NCBI RefSeq assembly: GCF_003611275.1 | Contig: NZ_CP020694.1 | Coordinates: 682,001 to 746,000 of the forward strand | Direction of reading: 5' to 3' | Length of the DNA: 64,000 nucleotides | DNA from: Sulfitobacter sp. D7 | GTDB taxonomy: Bacteria; Pseudomonadota; Alphaproteobacteria; Rhodobacterales; Rhodobacteraceae | Shown: positions 19,682-29,218 of the stretch, in pieces | Numbering within the stretch: position 1 is the first letter of the stretch | How the letters are laid out: every line of letters begins with the position of its first letter | Program-made: the position numbers and the translations under genes | Notes under the pieces: model-generated | What the model was told of the DNA's origin: nothing | What the model saw: only the letters and a program-made list of their open reading frames with translations | Database searches by the model: none

Positions 19682-19827
19682 GCGCGGGAGGCAGCGTATT
19701 GCGACGCAATGCGCGTTCCCGCTTGGTTGTGTTTGGGTGCAGCAATCCTACTATCAAGACGATCATAACTTGGTATGAACTGTCCCCATAGCCGCGACAC
19801 TTATCAATCGGAGCGCGGAAGTGAAGT

Positions 19828-20550
19828 ATGACTACTAGGACCCACGATGAAATTGCGGCGGAATACGCAAAAGATTTTGGCGAGGCTGATGGTTTTTTGG
19901 TTCACAGACTCACAAATTCTGTATCTCAGTTAATTTTGCAGTGGAGAATGTTCCTTTTCTTCTACTGTGGGCCGCTGGAAAGGATCGAAGTCTTAAACGA
20001 AGCCTCCGGTTTAACCGCTCGAACTTTTCAAAATTTACTTCGGGACAATACAATACTTAACGTTCGGCGATTAACGGATCGGGAAAAATCACGAGGTGAA
20101 ATCAACGTTTCGCTTGCGCATTTGCTGCGTATCTCCCGCGAGAAGGGAATTGCATGTTTGGACGTTCCTTATGAGGAACTGCTTTCATCGTGTGAAACGA
20201 CCAGGCGTTATGCAGACAAGCATATCGCTCATTCAGACTTTGACCACGCAGCGGGACGGAAGATATCTTCGACAAATCGAGGCGAAACCACAAAGGCGAT
20301 CAAAGAGATTTCAAGCTTCGTTCAGCTGTTTCACAAGAAAATTACAGATGTTTCTTATGAGTTGGTGCCCAGAACATCCGTGTCAGACGAGCAGCAATTT
20401 TTGAAACGGCTTTATCTCGGCAATCAAAGTTCTGTAGAGCAAACATCAGAGAAAATTAGGCAGGCAAAAGCCGGAGATTGGGATTCCGCATTTCAGTCAA
20501 TTTACCCAGATTGGCTTTCGGATGACCACTTTCGAGATAATCCGTTCTAG
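19828..20550 (+). CDS. AbiU2-like HEPN-type protein, possible defence gene
   Basis: A 240-residue mostly helical protein. The segment RTFQNLLRDNTILNVRRLTD (~70-90) and the later RRYADKHIAHSD (~130-142) resemble the AbiU2 abortive-infection domain, a HEPN-like family with an R-x4-H signature. The codon use is clearly AT-richer than in lepA or the downstream genes, a sign of recent acquisition. It stands alone between two hairpins. A phage-defence role is inference; the fold call comes only from pattern recognition. Confidence 0.5.
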   Translation: MTTRTHDEIAAEYAKDFGEADGFLVHRLTNSVSQLILQWRMFLFFYCGPLERIEVLNEASGLTARTFQNLLRDNTILNVRRLTDREKSRGEINVSLAHLLRISREKGIACLDVPYEELLSSCETTRRYADKHIAHSDFDHAAGRKISSTNRGETTKAIKEISSFVQLFHKKITDVSYELVPRTSVSDEQQFLKRLYLGNQSSVEQTSEKIRQAKAGDWDSAFQSIYPDWLSDDHFRDNPF

Positions 20551-20589
20551 TTGCCAAAATCGACTTGGGCTCTCTTGGGGTTTGCCAGA

Positions 20590-20614
20590 GCCCGAACCGC
20601 CCCTCGGTTCGGGC
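20590..20614 (+). terminator. Terminator after the AbiU2-like gene
   Basis: GCCCGAACC (20590-20598) pairs with GGTTCGGGC (20606-20614) around a seven-base loop, followed by GCTTCGCTTTT. The loop-proximal CGCCCCTCGGTTCGG block is nearly repeated at about 20,628-20,642. Confidence 0.75.
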
Positions 20615-20766
20615 GCTTCGCTTTTCCCCGCCCCTCGGTTCGGACGCGGCGGTCCCAATCAACCACACCCAATGTATCCCCGGCCCAATTCTCGCGAATT
20701 GCGCGCTCGGCATTTTAACAGCCCCCCGGACTGTTCAATCCGGCTGCACCACCCTAAACCACCCCC

Positions 20767-21279
20767 ATGACATGCCCCCTCTGCGCCACAGCCAACGCCC
20801 CGCTCATCCAAACCCCGGTCCCCGGCGGCCCCGCTGACGCCAGCGCCGAAATCTGCGCCACCTGCGCCGAGCAGACCGCCAGCGCCACGCCAGCCCCGGC
20901 CCATTTCCGCGCCTTGGCCTCCACCATGTGGTCCGAAGACCCCGCCATTCAGGTCTTGGCCGCCCGCACCCTCGCCAAAATCCCCGAGCCTTGGGCCCGC
21001 GACCTTGCCGAGCAGCTTTACCTCGACGATGAGACGCGCGCATGGGCCGAGAGCGTCCCTCAGCCCTCCGCTCACCGCGACAGCAACGGCGTGCCGCTGG
21101 CCTCGGGCGATACCGTGGTGCTGATCAAGGATCTGACCGTCAAAGGCGCGGGCTTCACCGCCAAACGCGGCACCGCCGTGCAGCGGATCTCGCTGGTCGC
21201 CGACAATCCCGCCCAGATCGAGGGCCGGGTCGAAGGCCAGCGCATCGTGATCCTGACCGAATTTGTGAAAAAGCGCTGA
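20767..21279 (+). CDS. PhnA-domain protein (YjdM-like)
   Basis: A 170-residue protein. The N-terminus is a short zinc-ribbon-like segment with two CxxC pairs (CPLC and CATC). The C-terminal ~70 residues match the PhnA domain: DSNGVPLASGDTVVLIKDL, a central KRGT, and a final ILTEFVKKR. The family is widely annotated as linked to phosphonate use but does not itself have a proven phosphonatase role. It is followed 126 bases later by a BKACE gene on the same strand. Confidence 0.85.
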   Translation: MTCPLCATANAPLIQTPVPGGPADASAEICATCAEQTASATPAPAHFRALASTMWSEDPAIQVLAARTLAKIPEPWARDLAEQLYLDDETRAWAESVPQPSAHRDSNGVPLASGDTVVLIKDLTVKGAGFTAKRGTAVQRISLVADNPAQIEGRVEGQRIVILTEFVKKR

Positions 21280-21405
21280 ACCGCAACCCGCGTCTGCTGG
21301 GTGTACAGCCGATGTCCGTTGTGTGACATTTGACCTCTGATCAATAAATCTCCCCGCAGCCTTCTCAACCTGCGCCAAGCCTCTGCCGCCACAGGACCCC
21401 CGCCC

Positions 21406-22236
21406 ATGACCACCCCCTGCATCCTCTGCGTCGCCATCACCGGCTCCGTCCCCACCAAAGCCGCCAACCCCGCCGTGCCGATCTCGATCGCCGAGCAGGT
21501 CGAGTCGACCCACGCAGCCTTCGAAGCCGGGGCCTCCATTTGCCACGCCCATGTGCGCAACGACGACGAGACCCCGTCCTCCGACCCCGAGAAGTTCGCG
21601 CGGCTGATGGAAGGCGTGCAAAAGCATTGCCCCGGCATGATCATCCAGTTCTCCACCGGCGGGCGCTCCGGCGCGGGGCGGGAGCGGGGCGGGATGCTCT
21701 CGCTCCGGCCCGACATGGCCTCGCTCTCGGTCGGGTCCAACAATTTCCCGACGCGCGTTTATGAGAACCCGCCGGAATTGGTCGATTGGCTGGCCTCGGA
21801 AATGAAAACCTATGAGGTCAAACCCGAGATCGAGGCTTTTGACCTCAGCCACATCCACAAAGCCGCCGAAATGAACCGCGATGGGCGCATTCCCGGCCAG
21901 CTTTACGTGCAATTCGTCATGGGCGTGAAGAACGCCATGCCGGTGGACCGTGAGACCTTTGATTTCTACATCCAGACGCTCAACCGCCTTGCCCCCGATG
22001 CGCAGTGGTGTGCCGCCGGGATCGGGCCGAACCAGATTGTGTTGAGCGAATGGGCCATCGCCGCGGGCGGCCATACCCGCGCGGGGCTGGAGGATAACGT
22101 GCGGCTGGACCGCGATACGCTGGCACCTTCCAACGCAGCGCTGATCCAGCGGGCGGCTGATTTATGTGCGAAATACGACCGCTCTATCGCCACGCCTGCA
22201 CAAGCGCGTGAGATTCTGGGTCTGCGCCCGGCATAG
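21406..22236 (+). CDS. Beta-keto acid cleavage enzyme (BKACE) family protein
   Basis: A 276-residue TIM-barrel protein of the family once called 3-keto-5-aminohexanoate cleavage enzyme. It condenses a beta-keto acid with acetyl-CoA and releases acetoacetate or similar. Zinc-ligand regions are visible: CHAHVR near residue 46 and the late AAGGHTRAGLEDN near residue 225. The catalytic glutamate region EIEAFDLSH is near residue 144. The individual substrate cannot be told from sequence. Confidence 0.85.
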   Translation: MTTPCILCVAITGSVPTKAANPAVPISIAEQVESTHAAFEAGASICHAHVRNDDETPSSDPEKFARLMEGVQKHCPGMIIQFSTGGRSGAGRERGGMLSLRPDMASLSVGSNNFPTRVYENPPELVDWLASEMKTYEVKPEIEAFDLSHIHKAAEMNRDGRIPGQLYVQFVMGVKNAMPVDRETFDFYIQTLNRLAPDAQWCAAGIGPNQIVLSEWAIAAGGHTRAGLEDNVRLDRDTLAPSNAALIQRAADLCAKYDRSIATPAQAREILGLRPA

Positions 22237-22316
22237 GCTTGCCGCAAGAAGGGCGCTGCGTTGAAATGCGGGGCGGGGCAGCTATGTCCCGTTCCAGTAA
22301 CCAACAGGAGCCTGAA

Positions 22317-23087
22317 ATGTCCCAGACCCGCCGCCATTTCCTTGCCACCGCCGCCGCCGCCGCTGGCATCGTAACCCTGCTGCCCTTCGCCGCCCGTGCC
22401 GCCGCGCATAGCGGTGACACATTCGACACCAGCGCAGGGCCGATCACGGTGCATCCCGTCGACCACGCCTCTATCGTGTTGGAGACGCCCGCGGGGGTGA
22501 TCTATGTCGATCCAGTGGGCGAGCCCGCGCAATACAGCGACTTCCCCGCCGCCGATCTGATCCTCATCACCCATGAGCATGGCGACCACTACAACGCCGA
22601 TACGCTGGCCGCGCTGGCCGGGGATGAGGTGCAGATCATCACCAACCCCGCCGTCTTTGACATGCTGCCCGAGGCGCTTGCCGCGAAGGCCAGCAAGATC
22701 GCCAATGGCGAAGGCACCGAGTTTAACGGCCTGCCGATCGACGCGATCCCGGCCTATAACATCACCGAAGAGCGCAAGAAGTTTCACCCCGAGGGGCGCG
22801 ACAACGGCTATATCCTCGGCTTCGACGGCTTCCGCGTCTATATTTCGGGCGACACCGAAGACACGCCCGAGATGCGCCGGCTGACCGATATCTCGCTGGC
22901 ATTCGTGTGCATGAACCTGCCGTTCACTATGGATTCAAACGCCGCTGCCTCTGCCGTCGCTGAGTTCAAACCGACTTACGTCTACCCCTATCACTTCCGG
23001 GGAAAAGACGGCGGCACGCAAGACCCCGAAGAGTTCGCCAAACGGGTCGGCACCGATGTCGAAGTCAAATTCGGCGACTGGTATTAA
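22317..23087 (+). CDS. Tat-exported MBL-fold metallo-hydrolase
   Basis: A 256-residue protein taking the ATG at 22317, which follows CAGGAG and begins a twin-arginine signal (TRRHFLATAAAAA). The mature part is a metallo-beta-lactamase fold with the metal motif THEHGDHYN (HxHxDH) near residue 87 and a late YPYHFRGKDGG, in the manner of UlaG-like hydrolases. It probably acts in the periplasm. A perfect-stem terminator follows, so it is not part of the TRAP operon. Confidence 0.87.
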   Translation: MSQTRRHFLATAAAAAGIVTLLPFAARAAAHSGDTFDTSAGPITVHPVDHASIVLETPAGVIYVDPVGEPAQYSDFPAADLILITHEHGDHYNADTLAALAGDEVQIITNPAVFDMLPEALAAKASKIANGEGTEFNGLPIDAIPAYNITEERKKFHPEGRDNGYILGFDGFRVYISGDTEDTPEMRRLTDISLAFVCMNLPFTMDSNAAASAVAEFKPTYVYPYHFRGKDGGTQDPEEFAKRVGTDVEVKFGDWY

Positions 23088-23100
23088 TCTCGAACCCTTT

Positions 23101-23129
23101 CGGTCACGCCCCAGCGGCGTGACCGTTTT
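23101..23129 (+). terminator. Rho-independent terminator after the MBL gene
   Basis: CGGTCACGCC (23101-23110) pairs perfectly with GGCGTGACCG (23116-23125) around a five-base loop and is followed by TTTTA. Confidence 0.9.
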
Positions 23130-23314
23130 ACCGGACAGGGCCGATCCATCAGATCAGCCGATTCCGGGGTGCAAAGCGGGGCGTTTGTCTCTCACACCGC
23201 CGCCCGCGCTCATTTTTCGCTTAACAAATTCAAGAGCCTAACTGCTCCCTCTTCAGATGGCTGAAGTTTCGCTTGATCGCTTTCGGTCCGCGGACTAGCG
23301 TGACCTGCGACAAA

Positions 23315-23342
23315 TGCGAAACTATGTTTTGCATTGCGAAAC
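23315..23342. promoter_or_regulatory. Candidate IclR-type operator upstream of the TRAP operon
   Basis: TGCGAAAC (23315-23322), its near-inverse GTTTTGCA (23326-23333) and a second TGCGAAAC (23335-23342) form three half-sites within 28 bases, just before the Shine-Dalgarno of the TRAP binding-protein gene. The IclR regulator encoded in the same operon is the natural ligand. No binding is shown. Confidence 0.5.
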
Positions 23343-23363
23343 AAGTCTCTGGGAGGAGCCTAC

Positions 23364-24419
23364 ATGACAATCTTTAAACACCTGAGCTGCGCCGCAGCTC
23401 TGGCGCTGGCTGGTGGCGCGGTAAGCGCTGAAACTGTATTGATTCACGGTGAAGCTGGGCCCAACCGCGGTGCACGCGCCGACGCTTTGCAGTGGTTCGC
23501 CGATCAGGTCGCCGAGCGTTCGGACGGCGACATGCGATTCGACATCCAGTGGGGCGGGGCGCTGTTTAAGGCCAATGCCGCTGTGCAATCCATCGCCGAT
23601 GGCGTGGCCGACACCGGTTCGGTCATCGCAGTCTACTACCCGCAAGAGATGGCCGGCTACGGCATCGCCGACCTGCCGGTGAACAACCCCGACGCTTGGG
23701 TCGGCATGCGCGCCACGGATGAGCTGATGCGCTCCAGCCAAGCGATCCAAGACGATCTTGCCGACAAGAACCTCGTTTATATCGGCACTTGGACCACCAG
23801 CCAGGTAAACATCGGCTGCAAGGGCGGCGCGATCAAATCCGTGGCGGATATCTCGGGCAAGAAGGTCCGCGGCGTGGGCGCCTACGGCAAGGTCTTTGGT
23901 GAGCAGGGCGCGAACATGGTCAACATGTCGATCTATGACGCCTACCAAGGTCTCGACACCGGGCTGATCGACTGTTCGCAGGGCTACAGCTATGCCGTGG
24001 CGGCGCTGAAGCAGGCCGAGGTGATGGACAGCTACACGATCCTCGACTGGGGTCAGGTCGGCGGTCTGGGCATCTTCATGAACAAGGACATGCACGACAG
24101 CCTGACGCCTGAGCAGCAGGAAACGCTGGCCTCCGTCGGGTCCGACATGGCGGATGAGTTTGGCCGTCTGATCACCGATGCCAACGACAAGGCCATCGCC
24201 TCGATGAAGGAACAGGGCGTCGAAGTCATCACCCTGCCCGAAGAGGATCGCGCGCAACTCGTCGAAGCGGGCAAGAAGTTCCTCGACGAATGGGCAGAGA
24301 CTGCCGGTTCCGCCGGTCTGCCGGGCGACGACCTGCTGGAAGAGTATAAGGGCCTTATCGCCAAATACACCGAGCAGCGCGATGCCGAAGGCTATCCTTG
24401 GGAAGCCAAAAGCAACTGA
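23364..24419 (+). CDS. TRAP transporter substrate-binding protein (DctP family)
   Basis: A 351-residue periplasmic binding protein. The ATG at 23364 follows GGGAGGAG and starts a signal peptide ending AVSAE. DctP-type features are an early FADQVAERSDG and the conserved central TWTTSQVNIGC and KKVRGVG region that holds the carboxylate-binding arginine. TRAP binding proteins usually bind organic acids, which fits the beta-oxidation genes downstream. First gene of the long operon. Confidence 0.92.
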   Translation: MTIFKHLSCAAALALAGGAVSAETVLIHGEAGPNRGARADALQWFADQVAERSDGDMRFDIQWGGALFKANAAVQSIADGVADTGSVIAVYYPQEMAGYGIADLPVNNPDAWVGMRATDELMRSSQAIQDDLADKNLVYIGTWTTSQVNIGCKGGAIKSVADISGKKVRGVGAYGKVFGEQGANMVNMSIYDAYQGLDTGLIDCSQGYSYAVAALKQAEVMDSYTILDWGQVGGLGIFMNKDMHDSLTPEQQETLASVGSDMADEFGRLITDANDKAIASMKEQGVEVITLPEEDRAQLVEAGKKFLDEWAETAGSAGLPGDDLLEEYKGLIAKYTEQRDAEGYPWEAKSN

Positions 24420-24445
24420 TCGCTGATATTGGGGAGGGGCAGCAT

Positions 24446-24979
24446 ATGTTGGTAAATCTGGAGAAAATCCTGTTGGGATTGGGCGCTTTGGCGGTGATCG
24501 CCTTGGGGGTGTTGATCACCTCCAACGTGATCGCCCGCGCGCTCTTTGCCAGTCAGGTGCCCGATAGCGTGACCATGGTGCGAGAGCTCATGGTCGCCGC
24601 CATCCTGCTGCCCCTCGCCGCCGCCACCGCTGCGCGCGCGCATGTCTCGGTCGCTTTTGTGACCGACCGATTTCCCGACCGCGCGCGTTCGGTGTTGATC
24701 GTTGCAGGCTCTGCCATCGGGATGCTGGCGCTGGCGCCGCTGATCTATTCCGGCGGGCGCGAGTTCTTTGCCGTGGTCGAGAAAGGCAGCTTTTTCTACG
24801 GCGACCTCAATCTGCCGAAATGGCCCGGGCGGCTTTTGTTCCTGATCGGGATGATCGCGACCTTCCTGCGGCTGGCCGAACTTACGTGGCGCGATGGGCG
24901 CACCGTGCTGGCGGGCGGCGTGGTCTCTGACGAACAACAACATGCGGCCGACCTTATGGCCGAGAAGGACGTGCTGTAA
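24446..24979 (+). CDS. TRAP transporter small permease (DctQ family)
   Basis: A 177-residue inner-membrane protein with four predicted helices, starting at ATG 24446 after GGGAGGGG. The segment VTMVRELMVAAILLP followed by HVSVAFVTDRF is typical of DctQ. The stop overlaps the large-permease ATG by one base. Confidence 0.9.
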   Translation: MLVNLEKILLGLGALAVIALGVLITSNVIARALFASQVPDSVTMVRELMVAAILLPLAAATAARAHVSVAFVTDRFPDRARSVLIVAGSAIGMLALAPLIYSGGREFFAVVEKGSFFYGDLNLPKWPGRLLFLIGMIATFLRLAELTWRDGRTVLAGGVVSDEQQHAADLMAEKDVL

Positions 24980-26319
24980 TGGATGCCTCAACCATCGGTA
25001 TGATCGCCTTCGCGGCGGTTCTGATCCTGCTCGCCCTGCGCGTGCCGATTGCCTTCACGCTGGCGGCAGTGGCAACCGTCGCTACCTTCTTTATCTTCGC
25101 CTTCCGCACCGGGACCTTCATGCCCGAACGTGCGATCAAGGCGACCACCTCGATGGTGTTCTCAAACTCCTTCGACCTCATTCACTCTTACGATCTGTCG
25201 ATGATCCCGCTTTTCGTGGCGCTTGGACATATCGCGTATCGCGCGGATATCACCACGAAAATCTACCACGCGGCCAAGGTTTGGCTGACCCGCCTGCCGG
25301 GTGGGGTGGCCATGGCCTCCGTCATGGGCTGCGGGGGCTTTTCCGCGATCACCGGCTCATCCATCGCCTGCGCCTCGACCATGGGTAAGATCTGCACGCC
25401 CGAGATGCTGCGCATGGGCTATGACCCGCGTCTGGCCACAGCTTCGGTCGCGGCGGGGGGCACATTGGGCTCGCTCATTCCCCCGTCGGTTCTGTTCATC
25501 ATCTACGGCATTTTCACCGAGACTTCGATCTCGTCGCTGTTCCTCGCGGGTGTTCTGCCGGGGCTGCTGACGCTGGCGGGCTTTGTGCTGGTCATCGCCG
25601 TCTGGGTCTGGCGCGATCCGGCGGTAGCACCCTCGACCGACCAACGCTACACCGCGCGTGAGCGTTGGCAGGCGGCCCTTGATAGCTGGCCTGCGATCCT
25701 GCTTTTCGTGCTGATCATCGGCGGCATCTACGGCGGTATCTTCACCGCGACCGAAGCCGCCGCCGTCTGCGTCGTCTCCGCCACGTTGATCGGTTTCGTG
25801 CAGCGCAAGCTGGATTGGGCTGGCCTCTGGGCCGCGGTCAAGGAGACCTGCGTGCAGACCTCCGCGATCTTCCTCATCGCCGCCAGTGCCAAGATCTTTG
25901 TGGCCTTCGTCGCGCTGACGGGCGTCGCGGGCACCATCGTGGGCTTCGTCTCAGACGCGCAGATGTCGCTGGTTGTGCTGATGCTCTGCATCGCGCTGAT
26001 CTATCTGCTCTTGGGCATGTTCCTTGATCCCATTGGCATCATGGTGCTGACCCTGCCGCTGATGATCCCACTGGTGGAAAGCTATGACCTCAACCTCATT
26101 TGGTTCGGCGTCGTGGTCATCAAACTGCTGGAGATCGGCCTGATTACACCGCCCGTCGGCTTGAACGTCTTTGTCATCGCCAATGTGGTGGGCCGCGAAG
26201 CACCGATCGATAAGATCTTTGCGGGCATCACCCGGTTCCTCAGCGTCGACTTCATCGTGCTGATCCTCATCATGTCCTTCCCGATGATCTCGCTTTTGAT
26301 CCCGATGGCGGCAAGATGA
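24979..26319 (+). CDS. TRAP transporter large permease (DctM family)
   Basis: A 446-residue integral membrane protein with about 12 helices. DctM signatures include a GCGGFSAITGSSIA segment near residue 116 and PPSVLFIIYG near residue 171, and late LITPPVGLNVFVI near residue 391. With DctP and DctQ it makes a sodium-driven organic-acid importer. Its stop overlaps the iclR ATG by four bases. Confidence 0.93.
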   Translation: MDASTIGMIAFAAVLILLALRVPIAFTLAAVATVATFFIFAFRTGTFMPERAIKATTSMVFSNSFDLIHSYDLSMIPLFVALGHIAYRADITTKIYHAAKVWLTRLPGGVAMASVMGCGGFSAITGSSIACASTMGKICTPEMLRMGYDPRLATASVAAGGTLGSLIPPSVLFIIYGIFTETSISSLFLAGVLPGLLTLAGFVLVIAVWVWRDPAVAPSTDQRYTARERWQAALDSWPAILLFVLIIGGIYGGIFTATEAAAVCVVSATLIGFVQRKLDWAGLWAAVKETCVQTSAIFLIAASAKIFVAFVALTGVAGTIVGFVSDAQMSLVVLMLCIALIYLLLGMFLDPIGIMVLTLPLMIPLVESYDLNLIWFGVVVIKLLEIGLITPPVGLNVFVIANVVGREAPIDKIFAGITRFLSVDFIVLILIMSFPMISLLIPMAAR

Positions 26320-27104
26320 ACAAGGCGGCGTCGGATACCGTCACGGACCGTAAGTTCGCCAATACGCTGGCGCGGGGTCTTGGCATTTTGCGGGCGTTCC
26401 GCGCCAGCGACAGCGGGCTGAGCCACGCGCAGATCGCCGAGCGGACGGGCCTGCCGAAACCGACGGTTTCGCGGCTGACCTATACGCTGTGCGAACTGGG
26501 CTATCTGGCGCATGGCGGGCGCAACGATAAGTTCCGGCTTGGGCCTGCGGCGATTGCGCTTGGCTCGGTCGCCTCTGTCGCGGTCAGCTTTGTCGATATG
26601 GCGTCAGATGCGATGCAGCAACTGGCGGATGAAACACGCACGCTGGCGCTGATCGCCGTGCGCGACGGCGACCGGATGATGCTGGTGCGCACATGGCGTC
26701 CGCATACCGCTTCGACCATCTGGCTAGAGCCGGGTCACCGTATCCCGGTCTATGGTTCGTCCTCTGGCCTCGCCACGCTGGCCAGTCTGGACGAGAACCG
26801 TTTTGACGGGCTGGAGCCGGATGACCGGCTGCGCAATTTCCGCCGTGAGGGGTATGAGCAATTGCTGGCGCAGGGCTTTGTCCTCGCCCCGCCTGAAACC
26901 CGCTATGCCCGTAGCATCAACGCCGTGAGCGTGCCCTATTACGCAGGGGAATTCGGCGAGCCTGTGGCCTTTACCTGCGGCGCCTTGCCGGGCGACTTGC
27001 CCGACAGCCGCATTCTGTCACAAGTGGGGCCAGCGCTGCGCGACGTGGTCAGCGGCATCGAACAACGCACCGGACGGGCACCGGCCCTGTCCCGGCGCGG
27101 ATAG
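26316..27104 (+). CDS. IclR-family transcriptional regulator
   Basis: A 262-residue protein. The winged helix covers ~20-80 (LGILRAFRAS, then LPKPTVSRLTYTL) and an IclR effector-binding domain follows (~95-255). It is translationally coupled to the TRAP permease and ends 17 bases before the FadJ-like gene, so it sits in the middle of the operon it probably controls. The likely target is the half-site array at 23315-23342. The effector is unknown. Confidence 0.92.
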   Translation: MNKAASDTVTDRKFANTLARGLGILRAFRASDSGLSHAQIAERTGLPKPTVSRLTYTLCELGYLAHGGRNDKFRLGPAAIALGSVASVAVSFVDMASDAMQQLADETRTLALIAVRDGDRMMLVRTWRPHTASTIWLEPGHRIPVYGSSSGLATLASLDENRFDGLEPDDRLRNFRREGYEQLLAQGFVLAPPETRYARSINAVSVPYYAGEFGEPVAFTCGALPGDLPDSRILSQVGPALRDVVSGIEQRTGRAPALSRRG

Positions 27105-27121
27105 ATCAAGGAGTTACTGAT

Positions 27122-29218
27122 ATGACTGACAAGATTGCCTATTCCCGCCATGACGACATCGTCGTGCTGCGCATCGAAAACCCGCCCGTTAACGCGCTGA
27201 GCCAAGCCGTGCGCCAAGGTTTGGCCGAGGGTATGGACCGCGCCGAGGCTGAAGACGGCGTGCGCGCCGTGATGATCGTGGGCGAAGGCCGCGCTTTTAT
27301 CGCGGGGGCCGACATCACCGAATTCGGCAAGCCGCCGATGGAGCCGCATCTGCCGAACCTGTGCAGCCGCATCGAAGCGTCGCCGCTTCTGGTCGTGGCC
27401 TCCATGCATGGCGTCAGCCTTGGTGGTGGTCTCGAAGTTGCGCTCTCGGCGCATTACCGCATCGCCCAGCCCTCGGCCCGGGTCGGTCTGCCTGAGGTGC
27501 ACCTTGGCCTGATCCCCGGCGCAGGCGGGACACAACGCCTGCCGCGCCTCATTGGCGTTGAACCCGCGCTGGATGCGATCACCACGGGCCGCCACATCAA
27601 GGCACCGCAGGCGCTTGAGATGGGCATCGTCGACCGGGTGGAAGAGGGTGATCCGCAGGAGGTCGGTCTCGCCTACGTCCGCGAATTGCTCGACAGCGGT
27701 GCCGAGCGTCGCCCGATCTGCGAGATGCCCGCGCCTGCGCCGATCGATTGGGACGCCGCCTATGAGGCGACGCTGAAAAAGGGTCGTGGCCAGATTTCCC
27801 CTGCCGAGGCCGTGCGCGCCGTGCAGGCGGGTGTCGAAAAACCCTTCGAAGAAGGCATGAAGGCCGAGCGCCGCATCTTCTCGGAACTGATGAACACCGA
27901 CCAGCGGCAGGGCATGATCCATGCGTTTTTCTCGGAACGGGCGGTCAGCAACCTGCCGGAACTCAAGGGTGTCGAGCCGCGCGAGTTGAAAGCCATCGGC
28001 GTCATCGGTGGCGGCACCATGGGCGCGGGCATCGCCACGGCAGCACTGCTGTCGGGCTTCTCGGTCGTGCTGATCGAGATGAAGGACGAAGCCGCCAAGG
28101 CCGCGCATGAGCGTATCTCGGGCAACCTCCAAGGCGCGCTGAAACGCGGCAAGATCGATCAGGCGAAATTCGACCATCTGACGGGTGAGGCGCTTACCGT
28201 CTCCACCGACTACGCCAGCCTTTCCGACGTCGATCTGGTGGTCGAAGCGGTGTTTGAAGACATGGACGTCAAAAAGCAGGTCTTCGGCAAACTCGACGCG
28301 GTCTGCAAGCCGGGCTGCGTGCTGGCCTCCAACACCTCCTATCTGGACGTGAACGAGATCGCCGCCAGCACCTCGCGCCCCGGCGATGTCATCGGGCTGC
28401 ACTTCTTCTCGCCCGCGCATGTGATGAAACTGCTTGAGGTCGTCGTCGCCGACAAGACCGCGAAAGATGTGGTCGCCACTGGCTTTGCCTTGGGCAAGGC
28501 GCTCGGCAAGATCAGCGTGCGCGCGGGCGTCTGCGATGGCTTCATCGGCAACCGCATCCTCGCCACCTACCGCACCGCGGCGGACCACATGGTGCTGGAC
28601 GGCGCCAGCCCTTACAAGATCGACGCGGCACTTGAGAAATTCGGCTTTGCCATGGGCCCCTTCGCCGTGGCCGATCTGGCCGGGCTCGACATCGGCTGGG
28701 CCACCCGTAAGCGCAAAGCCGCCACGCGCCACCCCGAGGAGCGGGTGCCGACCTATATCGACCGGCTCTGCGAACAAGGCCACTTCGGCCAGAAGACCGG
28801 CCAAGGCTACTACATCTACGAAAAGGGCAAACGCGGCGGCACGCCGAACCCGGAAATCACCCGCCTGATCGAGGAAGAGCAGAAGGAGCGCGGCATCGCC
28901 CCGCGCGAGTTCACCGATGCAGAGATCGTGCGCCGCTACATGTGCGCCATGGTCAATGAGGCGGCCAAGGTGCTGGAAGAGGGCATCGCGAAACGCCCGC
29001 TCGACATCGATATGACGCTGCTCTTTGGCTACGGCTTCCCGCGCTATTGGGGTGGCCCAATGAAATGGGCCGATATTCAGGGCCTGCCCAATGTCCTCGC
29101 CGCCATCGAAGGGTTTGCCGAGAAAGACCCGTGGTTCTGGAAACCAGCGCCGCTGCTGGTCGAACTGGTCAAGACCAACCGCACTTTTGATGATCTGAAC
29201 AAGGAAGCTGCCAAATGA
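27122..29218 (+). CDS. Enoyl-CoA hydratase / 3-hydroxyacyl-CoA dehydrogenase fusion
   Basis: A 698-residue bifunctional beta-oxidation enzyme of the FadJ/FadB alpha-subunit type. Residues ~1-190 are a crotonase domain with the oxyanion-hole region IAGADITEF and the acidic [14 protein letters not shown] and [12 protein letters not shown] segments. Residues ~295-480 are an NAD-binding hydroxyacyl-CoA dehydrogenase domain ([11 protein letters not shown]), followed by the C-terminal dehydrogenase domain from ~490. It is the counterpart of PimF in Pim-type operons. Its stop overlaps the thiolase ATG by four bases. Confidence 0.95.
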   Translation: MTDKIAYSRHDDIVVLRIENPPVNALSQAVRQGLAEGMDRAEAEDGVRAVMIVGEGRAFIAGADITEFGKPPMEPHLPNLCSRIEASPLLVVASMHGVSLGGGLEVALSAHYRIAQPSARVGLPEVHLGLIPGAGGTQRLPRLIGVEPALDAITTGRHIKAPQALEMGIVDRVEEGDPQEVGLAYVRELLDSGAERRPICEMPAPAPIDWDAAYEATLKKGRGQISPAEAVRAVQAGVEKPFEEGMKAERRIFSELMNTDQRQGMIHAFFSERAVSNLPELKGVEPRELKAIGVIGGGTMGAGIATAALLSGFSVVLIEMKDEAAKAAHERISGNLQGALKRGKIDQAKFDHLTGEALTVSTDYASLSDVDLVVEAVFEDMDVKKQVFGKLDAVCKPGCVLASNTSYLDVNEIAASTSRPGDVIGLHFFSPAHVMKLLEVVVADKTAKDVVATGFALGKALGKISVRAGVCDGFIGNRILATYRTAADHMVLDGASPYKIDAALEKFGFAMGPFAVADLAGLDIGWATRKRKAATRHPEERVPTYIDRLCEQGHFGQKTGQGYYIYEKGKRGGTPNPEITRLIEEEQKERGIAPREFTDAEIVRRYMCAMVNEAAKVLEEGIAKRPLDIDMTLLFGYGFPRYWGGPMKWADIQGLPNVLAAIEGFAEKDPWFWKPAPLLVELVKTNRTFDDLNKEAAK

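Noticed and set aside
20659..22074. 471-codon frame opposite PhnA-like and BKACE genes
   Set aside because: Glycine-rich shadow covering two clear genes.
26939..28804. 621-codon frame opposite the FadJ-like gene
   Set aside because: Shadow frame; no recognisable fold, contains runs typical of antisense GC-rich code.
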